Below are positions 1 to 8,041 of a DNA stretch of 64,000 bases, piece after piece. The position numbers were made by a program, and so were the translations under genes. Each line of letters starts with the position of its first letter. Positions within the stretch are counted from its first letter, which is position 1. Source of the DNA: Larsenimonas salina. GTDB taxonomy: Bacteria; Pseudomonadota; Gammaproteobacteria; Pseudomonadales; Halomonadaceae. The notes under the pieces were generated by a model, which ran no database searches, was not told the DNA's origin, and saw nothing but the letters and a program-made list of their open reading frames with translations. The stretch is from positions 1-64,000 of the forward strand of contig NZ_JAMLJJ010000005.1 of NCBI RefSeq assembly GCF_023736155.1, read 5' to 3'.

Positions 1-1
1 C

Positions 2-97
2 ACACGGCCTCGCCAGACGCTGGACTGGCGAACCCCACTGGAAGTCTACGCCGAGGTGCTAAAGAAATCCGTCGGCGGACCGAGCACCCTTCAATAG
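2..97 (+). CDS. IS30-family transposase, C-terminal end only
   Basis: The window opens inside a reading frame that ends at TAG 95-97. Its last 31 residues include RPRQTLDWRTPLEVY, the typical C-terminal signature of IS30-type transposases (family knowledge: RPRK-LG/W-RTP-EV). The start lies outside the window, so it cannot be said whether the element is intact. The GC-rich stretch just after the stop, about 98-126, may contain the terminal inverted repeat, but its partner is not visible. The element marks the left edge of the restriction-modification island. Confidence 0.75.
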   Translation, partial: TRPRQTLDWRTPLEVYAEVLKKSVGGPSTLQ

Positions 98-174
98 CGT
101 TGCGCTTGGAACTTGAGACCGCCATGCTTGTACTTTTTAGAAAGGTGGCGTAACGAAATAGATGCACTGGATCT

Positions 175-206
175 ACTTAATAAGTGATTTTGCGCATAAG
201 CTTATG
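175..206. promoter_or_regulatory. two palindromes upstream of hsdR
   Basis: Two short inverted repeats lie 55-85 bp before the hsdR start: ACTTA-A-TAAGT type at 175-185 and a perfect 12-bp palindrome CATAAGCTTATG at 195-206. The surrounding 98-260 is AT-richer than the genes and holds no gene, so it is the likely promoter region of the restriction operon. A regulatory role for the palindromes is inferred. Confidence 0.35.
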
Positions 207-260
207 ATTTACTGATACCAAGCTGTAACGATTCTTTTTATCGACGGGAGCTTCTGGTTC

Positions 261-3200
261 ATGGCGCCTTCCTCCAATTTCGAGTTTCTGGCTGAGCACG
301 ACCCCCTTCTCGTCGAGCTGGCGACCGCCGCGGAACGCGGTTTTTCGAGCGATCCCAACACCACGTTAATCAAGCTGCGCCAGCTTGGCGAAGCGCTGGC
401 CCAGCACATCGCGGCACTCTCCGGCATCGAGTTTGACGGGCAAACCAGCCAGGCCGACTTGCTCTACCGTCTGAACCGCGAGCTGCGCCTGGAACCCCAG
501 GTCAAGGAGCTGTTTCACACCCTGCGCATCGAGGGTAATAAGGCCACGCACCAGTTCCGCACCCGCCATCGGGAGGCCATGGACGGCCTGCGCCTCGCCC
601 GGGCACTGGCGATCTGGTTCCACCGCTCGTTTGGAAAGGCGGGGACGGCCTTTAGTCCCGGCGCCTTTGTGCCACCCCGCGATCCTAGCGTCGAGCTGCG
701 CCAGCTCCAAGGCGACATCGAGCAGCTACGTCACGAACTCAAAAGCGCCAACTTGGCGCTGGACAGTAGCCAACAACTTACCCAACTGGTCGAACAGGAG
801 AAGCAGGAGTTTGAAGCACTGGCTTACGCCATGGACCAGGAAGCGCAGACGCTAAGCCAGCAGGCCCAGCAAAACGAGCAGGCGCTGAAGGCTCAACGCC
901 AGGCCTACGAGCAGAAAATCCAGGCGCTTCAGCAAAAGCTCGACGCGCAGAGTGAGCAGCAAAAGAGCCAGCAGCGCCAGAAAGTCGCCAGCCAGACCCA
1001 GGCCGCCAGTCAGTCACTCGCGTTGAGCGAAGAGCTTACCCGACTACTGATCGACCAGCAGTTGAAAAAGGCCGGTTGGGAAGTCGACAGCCAGGAACTC
1101 ACCTACGCCAAGGGCGCCCGGCCCGAAAAAGGCACCTACCGCGCCATCAGCGAGTGGCCCTGCCTGCCCAGCAGTGGCAAACCTACCGGCAAGCAGGACC
1201 AGGCCGACTACGTGCTGTTTGTGGGGCTAACGCCGATGGCCGTGGTCGAGGCCAAAAAAGAGAACGTCAATGTCGCAGGCAAGATCGAGCAGGCCGAACG
1301 CTACAGCAAGAGGCTGGTCATCGCGCCACCGCTGGTCGGTGCCTGGGAGCTTGCCGGGCGCACCATTGCCTGGCCCACCGATGACGAGGCCCACTTCAAG
1401 GTGCCTTTCGTCTACTCCTGCAACGGCCGCCCTTACGTTCCGCAGCTCAAGGAGCAGTCGGGCACCTGGTTTCGCGACGTGCGCGAGCCCAGCAACCTGC
1501 GCCGCGCTCTGCCCACGTTTCATACTTCAGGCGGTTTGATAAACCTGATCGAGCGCGACCGGCACAATGCCGAAAAACTGCTGGCCCACGAGCCCTTTGG
1601 TTATCTGGGCCTGCGCGATTATCAAGAAAAGGCCATCAAAACCACCGAACAGGCGCTGGCGAACGGCAAGCGTACAGCGCTGCTGGCGATGGCCACCGGT
1701 ACGGGCAAGACCCGCACCATCATCGGCCTGATGTACCGTTTTTTAAAAACCGAGCGCTTTCATCGTATCCTGTTTCTGGTGGACCGAACGGCGTTGGGTG
1801 ACCAGGCAACTGACGCCTTCGACGAAGCCACGCTGGAACAGAACCACACGCTTTCCCGCATCTATAACGTTGCAAGACTTGGCGATATGACACCCGAGGC
1901 CGAAACCCGGGTGCAGGTAGCCACGGTGCAGGCCATGGTGAAACGCCTGTTCGCCAGCGACGCGCCGCCGCCCATCGACCAATTCGACTGCATCATTATC
2001 GACGAAGCCCACCGCGGCTACACCCTTGACCAGGAGATGACCGAGGGCGAACTCGCCACCCGCGATCCAAGCCAGTACCTCTCAAGCTACCGCCGCGTGC
2101 TGGAGCACTTCGACGCGGTGAAGATCGCCCTGACCGCCACCCCGGCGCGGCATACCAGCGAGATTTTTGGCAAACCGGTCTACACCTACTCCTACCGGGA
2201 AGCGGTGGCCGACGGCTGGCTGATCGACCACGAGCCGCCCATCCGCTACGAAACGCTGTTGACCCAGCAGGGCATCCATTTCGACAAGGGAAGCGCGGTC
2301 GAGGTGATCGACCCGCGCACCGGCGAAGTGGACACCACCGAGCTCGACGACGAGCTCGACTTCGAGGTCGACGCCTTCAACCGCCAGGTCATTGCCCCCG
2401 ACTTCAACCGAGTGATCTGCGAGCAGCTCGCTCGGGAGCTGGACCCGTTTGGCGACGAGAAAACGCTGATCTTCTGCGCCACCGACTTCCACGCCGACAT
2501 GGTCAAGAACGAGCTGGATAAGGCCTTCAAGGCGCGTTACGGAAAGAGCTACCACCAGGCCGCCGTGGCCAAGATTACCGGCAAGAGCGACAAGGTCAGT
2601 CAGCTCATCCGACGCTATAAAAACGAGCGCCATCCCAACATCGCCGTCACCGTTGATCTGTTAACCACCGGCATTGACGTGCCCAGCATCTGTCATCTGG
2701 TCTTCATGCGCCGGGTGCGCTCGCGCATTCTGTTCGAGCAGATGATTGGCCGCGCCACCCGCCGCTGCGACGACATCGGCAAAACCGTGTTCACCCTCTA
2801 CGACCCGGTGGATATCTACGCGGCCCTTGCCGAGGTCAACACCATGAAGCCACTGGTGCGCGACCCAAACGTGAGCATCGAGCAGCTGGTCGATGAACTG
2901 TGCGACCCGCAGCGGCTTGAAACGGCCCTCAATAGCCCCGGCGATGCCCCCGGCCGTAACCAGGCCGAGGCAGTGCTCGACCAGTTAAGCCAGAAACTGA
3001 TGCGCGTGCTGCGCAAGGCAGGCGCCAAGGCAGAGCAAACACCTGCGCTCAAGAAGAAGCTCTCAGAGCTACACGATCAGTGGGGCGTCGAGCCCGGCAA
3101 GCTTCACGAGCACCTGCAGGGCCTGGGACCCAAGGGAGCGGCGGCCTTTCTTGAAAAGCACGCCCACCTTCTCCAACAGCTTGAATCGGTCAAATATCTG

Positions 3201-3788
3201 ACGGGCAGCGACAGGATGCCTGTCATCGCCGATCACAAGGACGAGATTCGCGAGCGCCACCAAAGCTACGGCGAGCACAAGCGCCCGGACGATTACCTGG
3301 ACAGCTTCAACGCGTTTATTAACGAGCAGCTAAACCACTCCACTGCCTTGGCGGTGGCGGTAAATGCGCCCCGCGACCTGACCCGCGAACAGCTCAAGGA
3401 GGTCAAGCTGCTGCTCGATGGCCAGGGCTACTCCGAGGCCAACCTGCAAAGCGCAGTACGCAACCAGACCAACCAGGACATCGCTGCCAGCATCATCGGC
3501 CACATTCGCCGCGCCGCGCTGGGCGAGCCGCTCAAACCCTTCGAGCAGCGCGTTTCCGAGGCAATGGACGTGATCCTTACCCAGCACGCCTGGACCACCA
3601 ACCAGCGCAAGTGGCTTAAGCGCCTGGCCAGCCAACTGACCCACGAAGTTATTCTCGACCGAGAAACGGTCAACCAGCTACCGGCCTTGGAGGGTGGCGC
3701 CAAGCGGCTGGACAGGGTGCTCGATGACCAGTTGGACGGCGTATTAGGAGAGCTGAATGAGGCGATATGGTCGCCGCAGCGGGCATAA
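261..3788 (+). CDS. hsdR: type I restriction enzyme, R (nuclease/translocase) subunit
   Basis: This 1175-residue protein is the ATP-dependent motor and nuclease of a type I restriction complex. Residues 1-140 resemble the DUF4145 N-terminal domain. About 150-245 is a Gln/Glu-rich coiled coil. About 265-420 is the HSDR_N nuclease fold with a PD-ExK signature (D316, then E330-A-K332). The SF2 motor follows: Walker A MATGTGKTR with K483, DEAH at 581-584, motif III ALTATPAR and motif VI QMIGRATRR. The tail matches the EcoEI-type C-terminal domain. All catalytic motifs are intact. The start at 261 follows a GGGAGC ribosome site. It is followed by fic, hsdM and hsdS on the same strand, so the system looks complete. 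The DUF4145 plus coiled-coil front end makes it longer than classical EcoKI-type HsdR at that end. Confidence 0.93.
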   Translation: MAPSSNFEFLAEHDPLLVELATAAERGFSSDPNTTLIKLRQLGEALAQHIAALSGIEFDGQTSQADLLYRLNRELRLEPQVKELFHTLRIEGNKATHQFRTRHREAMDGLRLARALAIWFHRSFGKAGTAFSPGAFVPPRDPSVELRQLQGDIEQLRHELKSANLALDSSQQLTQLVEQEKQEFEALAYAMDQEAQTLSQQAQQNEQALKAQRQAYEQKIQALQQKLDAQSEQQKSQQRQKVASQTQAASQSLALSEELTRLLIDQQLKKAGWEVDSQELTYAKGARPEKGTYRAISEWPCLPSSGKPTGKQDQADYVLFVGLTPMAVVEAKKENVNVAGKIEQAERYSKRLVIAPPLVGAWELAGRTIAWPTDDEAHFKVPFVYSCNGRPYVPQLKEQSGTWFRDVREPSNLRRALPTFHTSGGLINLIERDRHNAEKLLAHEPFGYLGLRDYQEKAIKTTEQALANGKRTALLAMATGTGKTRTIIGLMYRFLKTERFHRILFLVDRTALGDQATDAFDEATLEQNHTLSRIYNVARLGDMTPEAETRVQVATVQAMVKRLFASDAPPPIDQFDCIIIDEAHRGYTLDQEMTEGELATRDPSQYLSSYRRVLEHFDAVKIALTATPARHTSEIFGKPVYTYSYREAVADGWLIDHEPPIRYETLLTQQGIHFDKGSAVEVIDPRTGEVDTTELDDELDFEVDAFNRQVIAPDFNRVICEQLARELDPFGDEKTLIFCATDFHADMVKNELDKAFKARYGKSYHQAAVAKITGKSDKVSQLIRRYKNERHPNIAVTVDLLTTGIDVPSICHLVFMRRVRSRILFEQMIGRATRRCDDIGKTVFTLYDPVDIYAALAEVNTMKPLVRDPNVSIEQLVDELCDPQRLETALNSPGDAPGRNQAEAVLDQLSQKLMRVLRKAGAKAEQTPALKKKLSELHDQWGVEPGKLHEHLQGLGPKGAAAFLEKHAHLLQQLESVKYLTGSDRMPVIADHKDEIRERHQSYGEHKRPDDYLDSFNAFINEQLNHSTALAVAVNAPRDLTREQLKEVKLLLDGQGYSEANLQSAVRNQTNQDIAASIIGHIRRAALGEPLKPFEQRVSEAMDVILTQHAWTTNQRKWLKRLASQLTHEVILDRETVNQLPALEGGAKRLDRVLDDQLDGVLGELNEAIWSPQRA

Positions 3789-3824
3789 ATACATAGATTT
3801 TGCGGTTATCTCTATAGGTGATCC

Positions 3825-3901
3825 GGCATATGCAAAGCAAATGCGGTTTTCCTTTGCATGTGCCAGACGACATGTATAGATTTTTAAATTTTATATACAT
3901 G
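3825..3901. promoter_or_regulatory. two inverted repeats in the fic promoter region
   Basis: The 130-bp gap between hsdR and fic is very AT-rich and contains two dyads. The first pairs GGCATATGCAAAG (3825-3837) with CTTTGCATGTGCC (3852-3864), 13 bp with one wobble pair. The second pairs CATGTATA (3871-3878) with TATACATG (3894-3901) around an AT-rich loop and ends 17 bp before the fic ATG. Two separate dyads directly before a start suggest operators rather than a terminator, so fic may have its own regulated promoter inside the operon. This is an inference. Confidence 0.5.
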
Positions 3902-3918
3902 ATCAGGAAATACAACAC

Positions 3919-4989
3919 ATGTTGCCGACCTTACCGCTGAACGACATCGAGCAGTGGGAGACCCGCGCCGTGCTGAAAAAGACGGCCCAGGCCCATCGGT
4001 ACCTGGCAGAGCTCAAAGGTGTCGCCGCCACCATTCCCAATGAAGAAATTCTGATCAATACGCTCACGCTTCAGGAAGCGCGGCACAGTTCCGAGATCGA
4101 GAACATCATCACGACCCAGGACGATCTGTACCGTGCTGCCGTGGCGGATGAGGCAAGTGTCGACCCGCAAACCAAGGAAGTTCAGGATTATGCAACGGCT
4201 TTGCGAGCCGGTTTCAGAAGCGTTCGGGAAAGTCGGCTACTTCGTCTAAACGACATTCTTGCGATACAGGAGACGCTTGAAAAAAACCGGGCGGGTCTGC
4301 GGAAACTACCGGGCACGACTCTAAGAAACCAAGCGACGGGGGACGTCGTTTATGAGCCGCCACAGGCAGCGCCAGAGATCGAGCGCTTGATGGAAAATCT
4401 GGTGATTTATCTCAATGACGATGAGCTTTGTGATGCCGACCCGCTGGTCAAGATGGCGATCATTCATCATCAGTTCGAGAGTATCCACCCATTCTACGAT
4501 GGCAACGGTCGAACCGGTCGCATTATCAACATGCTTTATCTCGTGGCCAAGGACTTACTCGACCTACCGGTGCTCTACCTCAGCCGCTATCTAATACAGA
4601 CCAAATCACGCTATTACCAGGAACTACAGGCCGTCCGCGATACTGGTGACTGGGAACCGTGGCTTTTATACATGTTGGAAGGCATCAGCCATACCGCGCA
4701 GCAAACCGTCGAATTGATAGGCCAGATCCGAGAGCTGATGCAACATACCAAGCATCGCATGCGTGAAGAGTGCCCCAAGATCTATCGTCAGGAACTGCTC
4801 AATAACCTGTTCAATCACCCCTACACCAAGATCGAGTTCGTGATGGAGGACTTGGCCGTTAGCCGTATTACCGCGACCAAGTATCTGGATGAACTGGTCA
4901 GCATCGGCTTGCTGGAAAAAATCAAAGTGGGCCGCAGTAACTTTTATATCAATGCCGCCCTTATGGCGCTCTTTCTTGAGCGTGGATAA
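3919..4989 (+). CDS. Fic-domain protein (AMPylase type, self-inhibited)
   Basis: This 356-residue Fic protein sits between hsdR and hsdM. The catalytic loop HPFYDGNGRTGR is at 190-201 with His190 intact, as needed for transfer of AMP or another nucleotide phosphate to a target. The N-terminal Fic_N region carries an inhibitory helix motif of the S-xxx-E-N type (S57, E61, N62), so it is a class II, self-inhibited Fic protein. The C-terminal about 80 residues look like a winged helix (EFVMEDLAVSRITATKYLDE), suggesting DNA binding or autoregulation. That agrees with the two dyads just upstream. hsdM begins 17 bp after its stop. Possible roles are a toxin, a guard linked to restriction, or a regulator of the methylase; its target cannot be read from the sequence. 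Confidence 0.9.
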   Translation: MLPTLPLNDIEQWETRAVLKKTAQAHRYLAELKGVAATIPNEEILINTLTLQEARHSSEIENIITTQDDLYRAAVADEASVDPQTKEVQDYATALRAGFRSVRESRLLRLNDILAIQETLEKNRAGLRKLPGTTLRNQATGDVVYEPPQAAPEIERLMENLVIYLNDDELCDADPLVKMAIIHHQFESIHPFYDGNGRTGRIINMLYLVAKDLLDLPVLYLSRYLIQTKSRYYQELQAVRDTGDWEPWLLYMLEGISHTAQQTVELIGQIRELMQHTKHRMREECPKIYRQELLNNLFNHPYTKIEFVMEDLAVSRITATKYLDELVSIGLLEKIKVGRSNFYINAALMALFLERG

Positions 4990-5006
4990 CCCAACAGGAA
5001 TTTATT

Positions 5007-6632
5007 GTGTCCAACAACGACATCGTCCAAAAGCTCTGGAACCTCTGCGACGTGCTGCGCGACGACGGCATCAACTACTCGGACTACGTCACCGAGCTGG
5101 TGCTTTTGCTGTTCATCAAGATGGTTCACGAGAACACCGAAGCGGGCACCTTACAGCGCCACCCGCTGCCCGAAGGCTGCCGCTGGACGGACCTGAACAA
5201 CAAATCCGGCCTTAACCTACTGGATGACTACAAGCGCATTCTGCTGAGCCTCTCCTCGGGCCGCGATGCTCACGGCAATCTCGTACACAGCGACCCGCTG
5301 ATCAGCGCGATCTACGCCGACGCTCAGACCCGCCTGCGTGAGCCGCGCCACCTGGAGCAGATGATCAAGGCGCTCGACGGCATCGACTGGTTCAGCGCGC
5401 AGGAAGACGGCCTGGGCGATCTGTATGAGGGGCTTTTGGAGAAAAACGCCAACGAAACCAAGTCCGGCGCCGGGCAGTACTTTACGCCGCGCCAGCTGAT
5501 CGACTCGATGGTGCGCTGCGTGAAGCCGCAGGCCGGAGAAACCGTACAGGACCCCTCCGCGGGGACGGCGGGCTTCTTGATCGCCGCCGACCGCTACATC
5601 AAGGCGCAGACCGACGACCTGTTCGATCTCACCGCCACGCAGCAGGCGTTTCAGAAAAACCGCGCCTTTACCGGCATCGAGCTGGTGCCCGGCACCCGGC
5701 GGCTGGCGCTGATGAACTGCCTGCTCCACGGCATGGAAGGCGACAACGAAGGCGTGGTGCACCTGGGCAACGCCCTAGGCCAGGCCGGGGCAAGCCTTGC
5801 CAAAGCCGACGTGATTCTCGCCAACCCGCCGTTTGGCACCAGCAAGGGCGGTGATGCCAGCATTACCCGCGACGACCTGACGTTCAAGACCAGCAACAAG
5901 CAGCTCGCCTTTCTGCAGCACATCTATAGAAACCTCAAGCCCGGCGGCCGCGCCGCGGTGGTACTGCCGGACAACGTGCTGTTCGAGGCCGGTATGGGGG
6001 CGGACGTGCGCCGCGACCTGATGGACAAGTGCCACCTGCACACCCTCCTGCGCCTGCCCACGGGCATCTTCTACGCCCAGGGCGTGAAGACCAACGTGCT
6101 GTTCTTCACGAAAGGGGCGGCAGCGGACAAACACCAGGACACCGGCTGCACCGACAACGTCTGGGTGTATGACCTGCGCACCAACATGCCGAGCTTCGGC
6201 AAGCGCACCCCCTTTGGCGAGCAGCACCTCAAGCCCTTCGAGGCCGTGTTCGGTAGTGATCCCAACGGCCAAAGCCCCCGCCGTGAAGGCGAATGGTCGT
6301 TCAACGCCGAGGAAATCGCCGTCGATGCGGAGGCCACGGAGGAAAACCAGGGCGTGAGCGATGACCGCCTCGCCAAATCCCGCTGGCGCTGTTTCAGCCG
6401 CGAGTGGATTCGCGACACCAAAGGCGACTCGCTGGATATCAGCTGGCTTAAGGACAAGGGCAGCGTCGACGCTAGTGAGCTGCCCGCCCCCGAGGTGCTG
6501 GCCGGGGAAGCCATGAGCGAACTGGTACAGGCACTCGGCGAGCTGGACGGGCTGATGCGCGCGCTGGGGGCCGAGGAGGAGGCTGACGGGCAGCGAGTGT
6601 TGGTGAAGGAAATGATGGGTGAGATCAAATGA
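5007..6632 (+). CDS. hsdM: type I DNA methyltransferase, M subunit
   Basis: This 541-residue N6-adenine methyltransferase subunit modifies host DNA together with HsdS. An N-terminal HsdM_N helical region is followed by the SAM-binding motif DPSAGTAGFL (182-191) and the catalytic NPPF (273-276), preceded by TKSGAGQYFTPRQLI, which is typical of the family. The start is GTG at 5007, behind AGGAATTTATT. The stop overlaps the hsdS ATG as ATGA, indicating translational coupling. Length and motifs are complete, so the enzyme is probably active. Confidence 0.95.
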   Translation: MSNNDIVQKLWNLCDVLRDDGINYSDYVTELVLLLFIKMVHENTEAGTLQRHPLPEGCRWTDLNNKSGLNLLDDYKRILLSLSSGRDAHGNLVHSDPLISAIYADAQTRLREPRHLEQMIKALDGIDWFSAQEDGLGDLYEGLLEKNANETKSGAGQYFTPRQLIDSMVRCVKPQAGETVQDPSAGTAGFLIAADRYIKAQTDDLFDLTATQQAFQKNRAFTGIELVPGTRRLALMNCLLHGMEGDNEGVVHLGNALGQAGASLAKADVILANPPFGTSKGGDASITRDDLTFKTSNKQLAFLQHIYRNLKPGGRAAVVLPDNVLFEAGMGADVRRDLMDKCHLHTLLRLPTGIFYAQGVKTNVLFFTKGAAADKHQDTGCTDNVWVYDLRTNMPSFGKRTPFGEQHLKPFEAVFGSDPNGQSPRREGEWSFNAEEIAVDAEATEENQGVSDDRLAKSRWRCFSREWIRDTKGDSLDISWLKDKGSVDASELPAPEVLAGEAMSELVQALGELDGLMRALGAEEEADGQRVLVKEMMGEIK

Positions 6633-8041
6633 CGGATAGCACCTGCCCAAATGAATGGCATTACACAACCTTAGGGAGCATCGCCGTCTGGGGTTCTGGT
6701 GGAACTCCCTCGCGCAAAAATACAGATTACTACGGTGGTGATATTCCATGGATTAAAACAGGGGACCTCGGCCCCAAGGTTTTGTCTGAGGCAAGCGAAT
6801 ACATCACGGATCTTGGTGTTCAAAAATCGAGTGCTAAATTTTTTTCACAAGGTTCTGTTGTAATAGCAATGTATGGCGCGACAATCGGTAAAGTTTCGAT
6901 TCTTGGAATTGACGCAACAACCAATCAGGCATGTGGCGTTGGGCAGCCTGTTTCTAGCTTAACCGATAGCAATTTTCTCTATTACTTATTAAGAAACGAA
7001 AAAGATGCTTTTATAGCTAAAGGTCAAGGTGGGGCGCAGCCAAATATCTCTCAAACAGTAATCAAAGAGCACTCGATTACACTTCCCCCCCTCGCCGAAC
7101 AAAAGGTCATCGCCGACAAGCTCGACACCCTGCTGGCGCAGGTGGACAGCACCAAAGCCCGCCTCGAACGCATTCCCGAGATTCTTAAGCGCTTTCGTCA
7201 ATCCGTGCTCGCGGCGGCGGTGAGTGGGCGGTTGACGGAGGAGTGGCGTGGGACTGCTTCATGTTCATTCGGTAAACCACCTTTAACGATTGGCCCTGAA
7301 AAAGAAGAAGCTCCAGATAGTTGGCGCTGGGAAAAGCTAACCGATTTAGCAAAATTGGAGTCTGGACATACGCCGCGTAAATCAAAACCTGAATACTGGG
7401 AAAATGGGGATGTTCCTTGGATAAGCTTGCAGGACATCCGTAAAGCGCATGGAAAAGTAATAACCAGCACAAAGTTTATGCCCAACATGGAGGGCATAAA
7501 GAACTCAAGCGCTCGTCTTTTGCCAGCAGGAACCGTTTGTTTCTCACGAGATATCTCAGTGGGATATACAACAGTGATGGGGCGAGAAATGGCTACCACA
7601 CAACATTTCGTTAACTGGGTTTGTGGAGAAAGAATTAATAATATTTATTTAATGTACTCTTTCATGGCTGCAAAAAACCACCTTACTATTTCCGGCCAAG
7701 GAAGTACGGTGAAAACAATTTATATGCCAGCTTGTAAACAATTTCGATTACTTACCCCTCCCTTGGAAGAACAAGCCGAAATCGTTCGCCGGGTCGATCA
7801 ACTCTTCGCCTACGCCGACACCGTCGAGCGCCAAGTCAATAGCGCTCTGGAGCGCGTCAACCAGCTCACCCAGTCCATCCTCGCCAAGGCCTTTCGCGGC
7901 GAGCTGACCGCCCAGTGGCGGGCCGACCATCCCGACTTGATCAGTGGCGACAACAGCGCCGAGGCGCTTCTGGCGCGCATCAAGGCCGAACGCGCCGCGC
8001 AGGCGCCAAAGAAACGCCCACGGAAGAAGGCGACGACATGA
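6629..8041 (+). CDS. hsdS: type I restriction-modification specificity subunit
   Basis: This 470-residue HsdS has the usual two-repeat plan. Target recognition domain 1 (about 5-160) is followed by a conserved helical spacer (LPPLAEQKVIADKLDTLL), target recognition domain 2 (about 215-385), and a second conserved helix (PLEEQAEIVRRVDQLFAYAD) with a basic tail KKRPRKK. The two recognition domains are visibly AT-rich (about 6660-7080 and 7260-7750), while the conserved helices are GC-rich like the neighbours. That is the mosaic expected when specificity domains are exchanged by recombination. The start overlaps the hsdM stop, and the stop overlaps the next gene's ATG. Confidence 0.93.
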   Translation: MTDSTCPNEWHYTTLGSIAVWGSGGTPSRKNTDYYGGDIPWIKTGDLGPKVLSEASEYITDLGVQKSSAKFFSQGSVVIAMYGATIGKVSILGIDATTNQACGVGQPVSSLTDSNFLYYLLRNEKDAFIAKGQGGAQPNISQTVIKEHSITLPPLAEQKVIADKLDTLLAQVDSTKARLERIPEILKRFRQSVLAAAVSGRLTEEWRGTASCSFGKPPLTIGPEKEEAPDSWRWEKLTDLAKLESGHTPRKSKPEYWENGDVPWISLQDIRKAHGKVITSTKFMPNMEGIKNSSARLLPAGTVCFSRDISVGYTTVMGREMATTQHFVNWVCGERINNIYLMYSFMAAKNHLTISGQGSTVKTIYMPACKQFRLLTPPLEEQAEIVRRVDQLFAYADTVERQVNSALERVNQLTQSILAKAFRGELTAQWRADHPDLISGDNSAEALLARIKAERAAQAPKKRPRKKATT

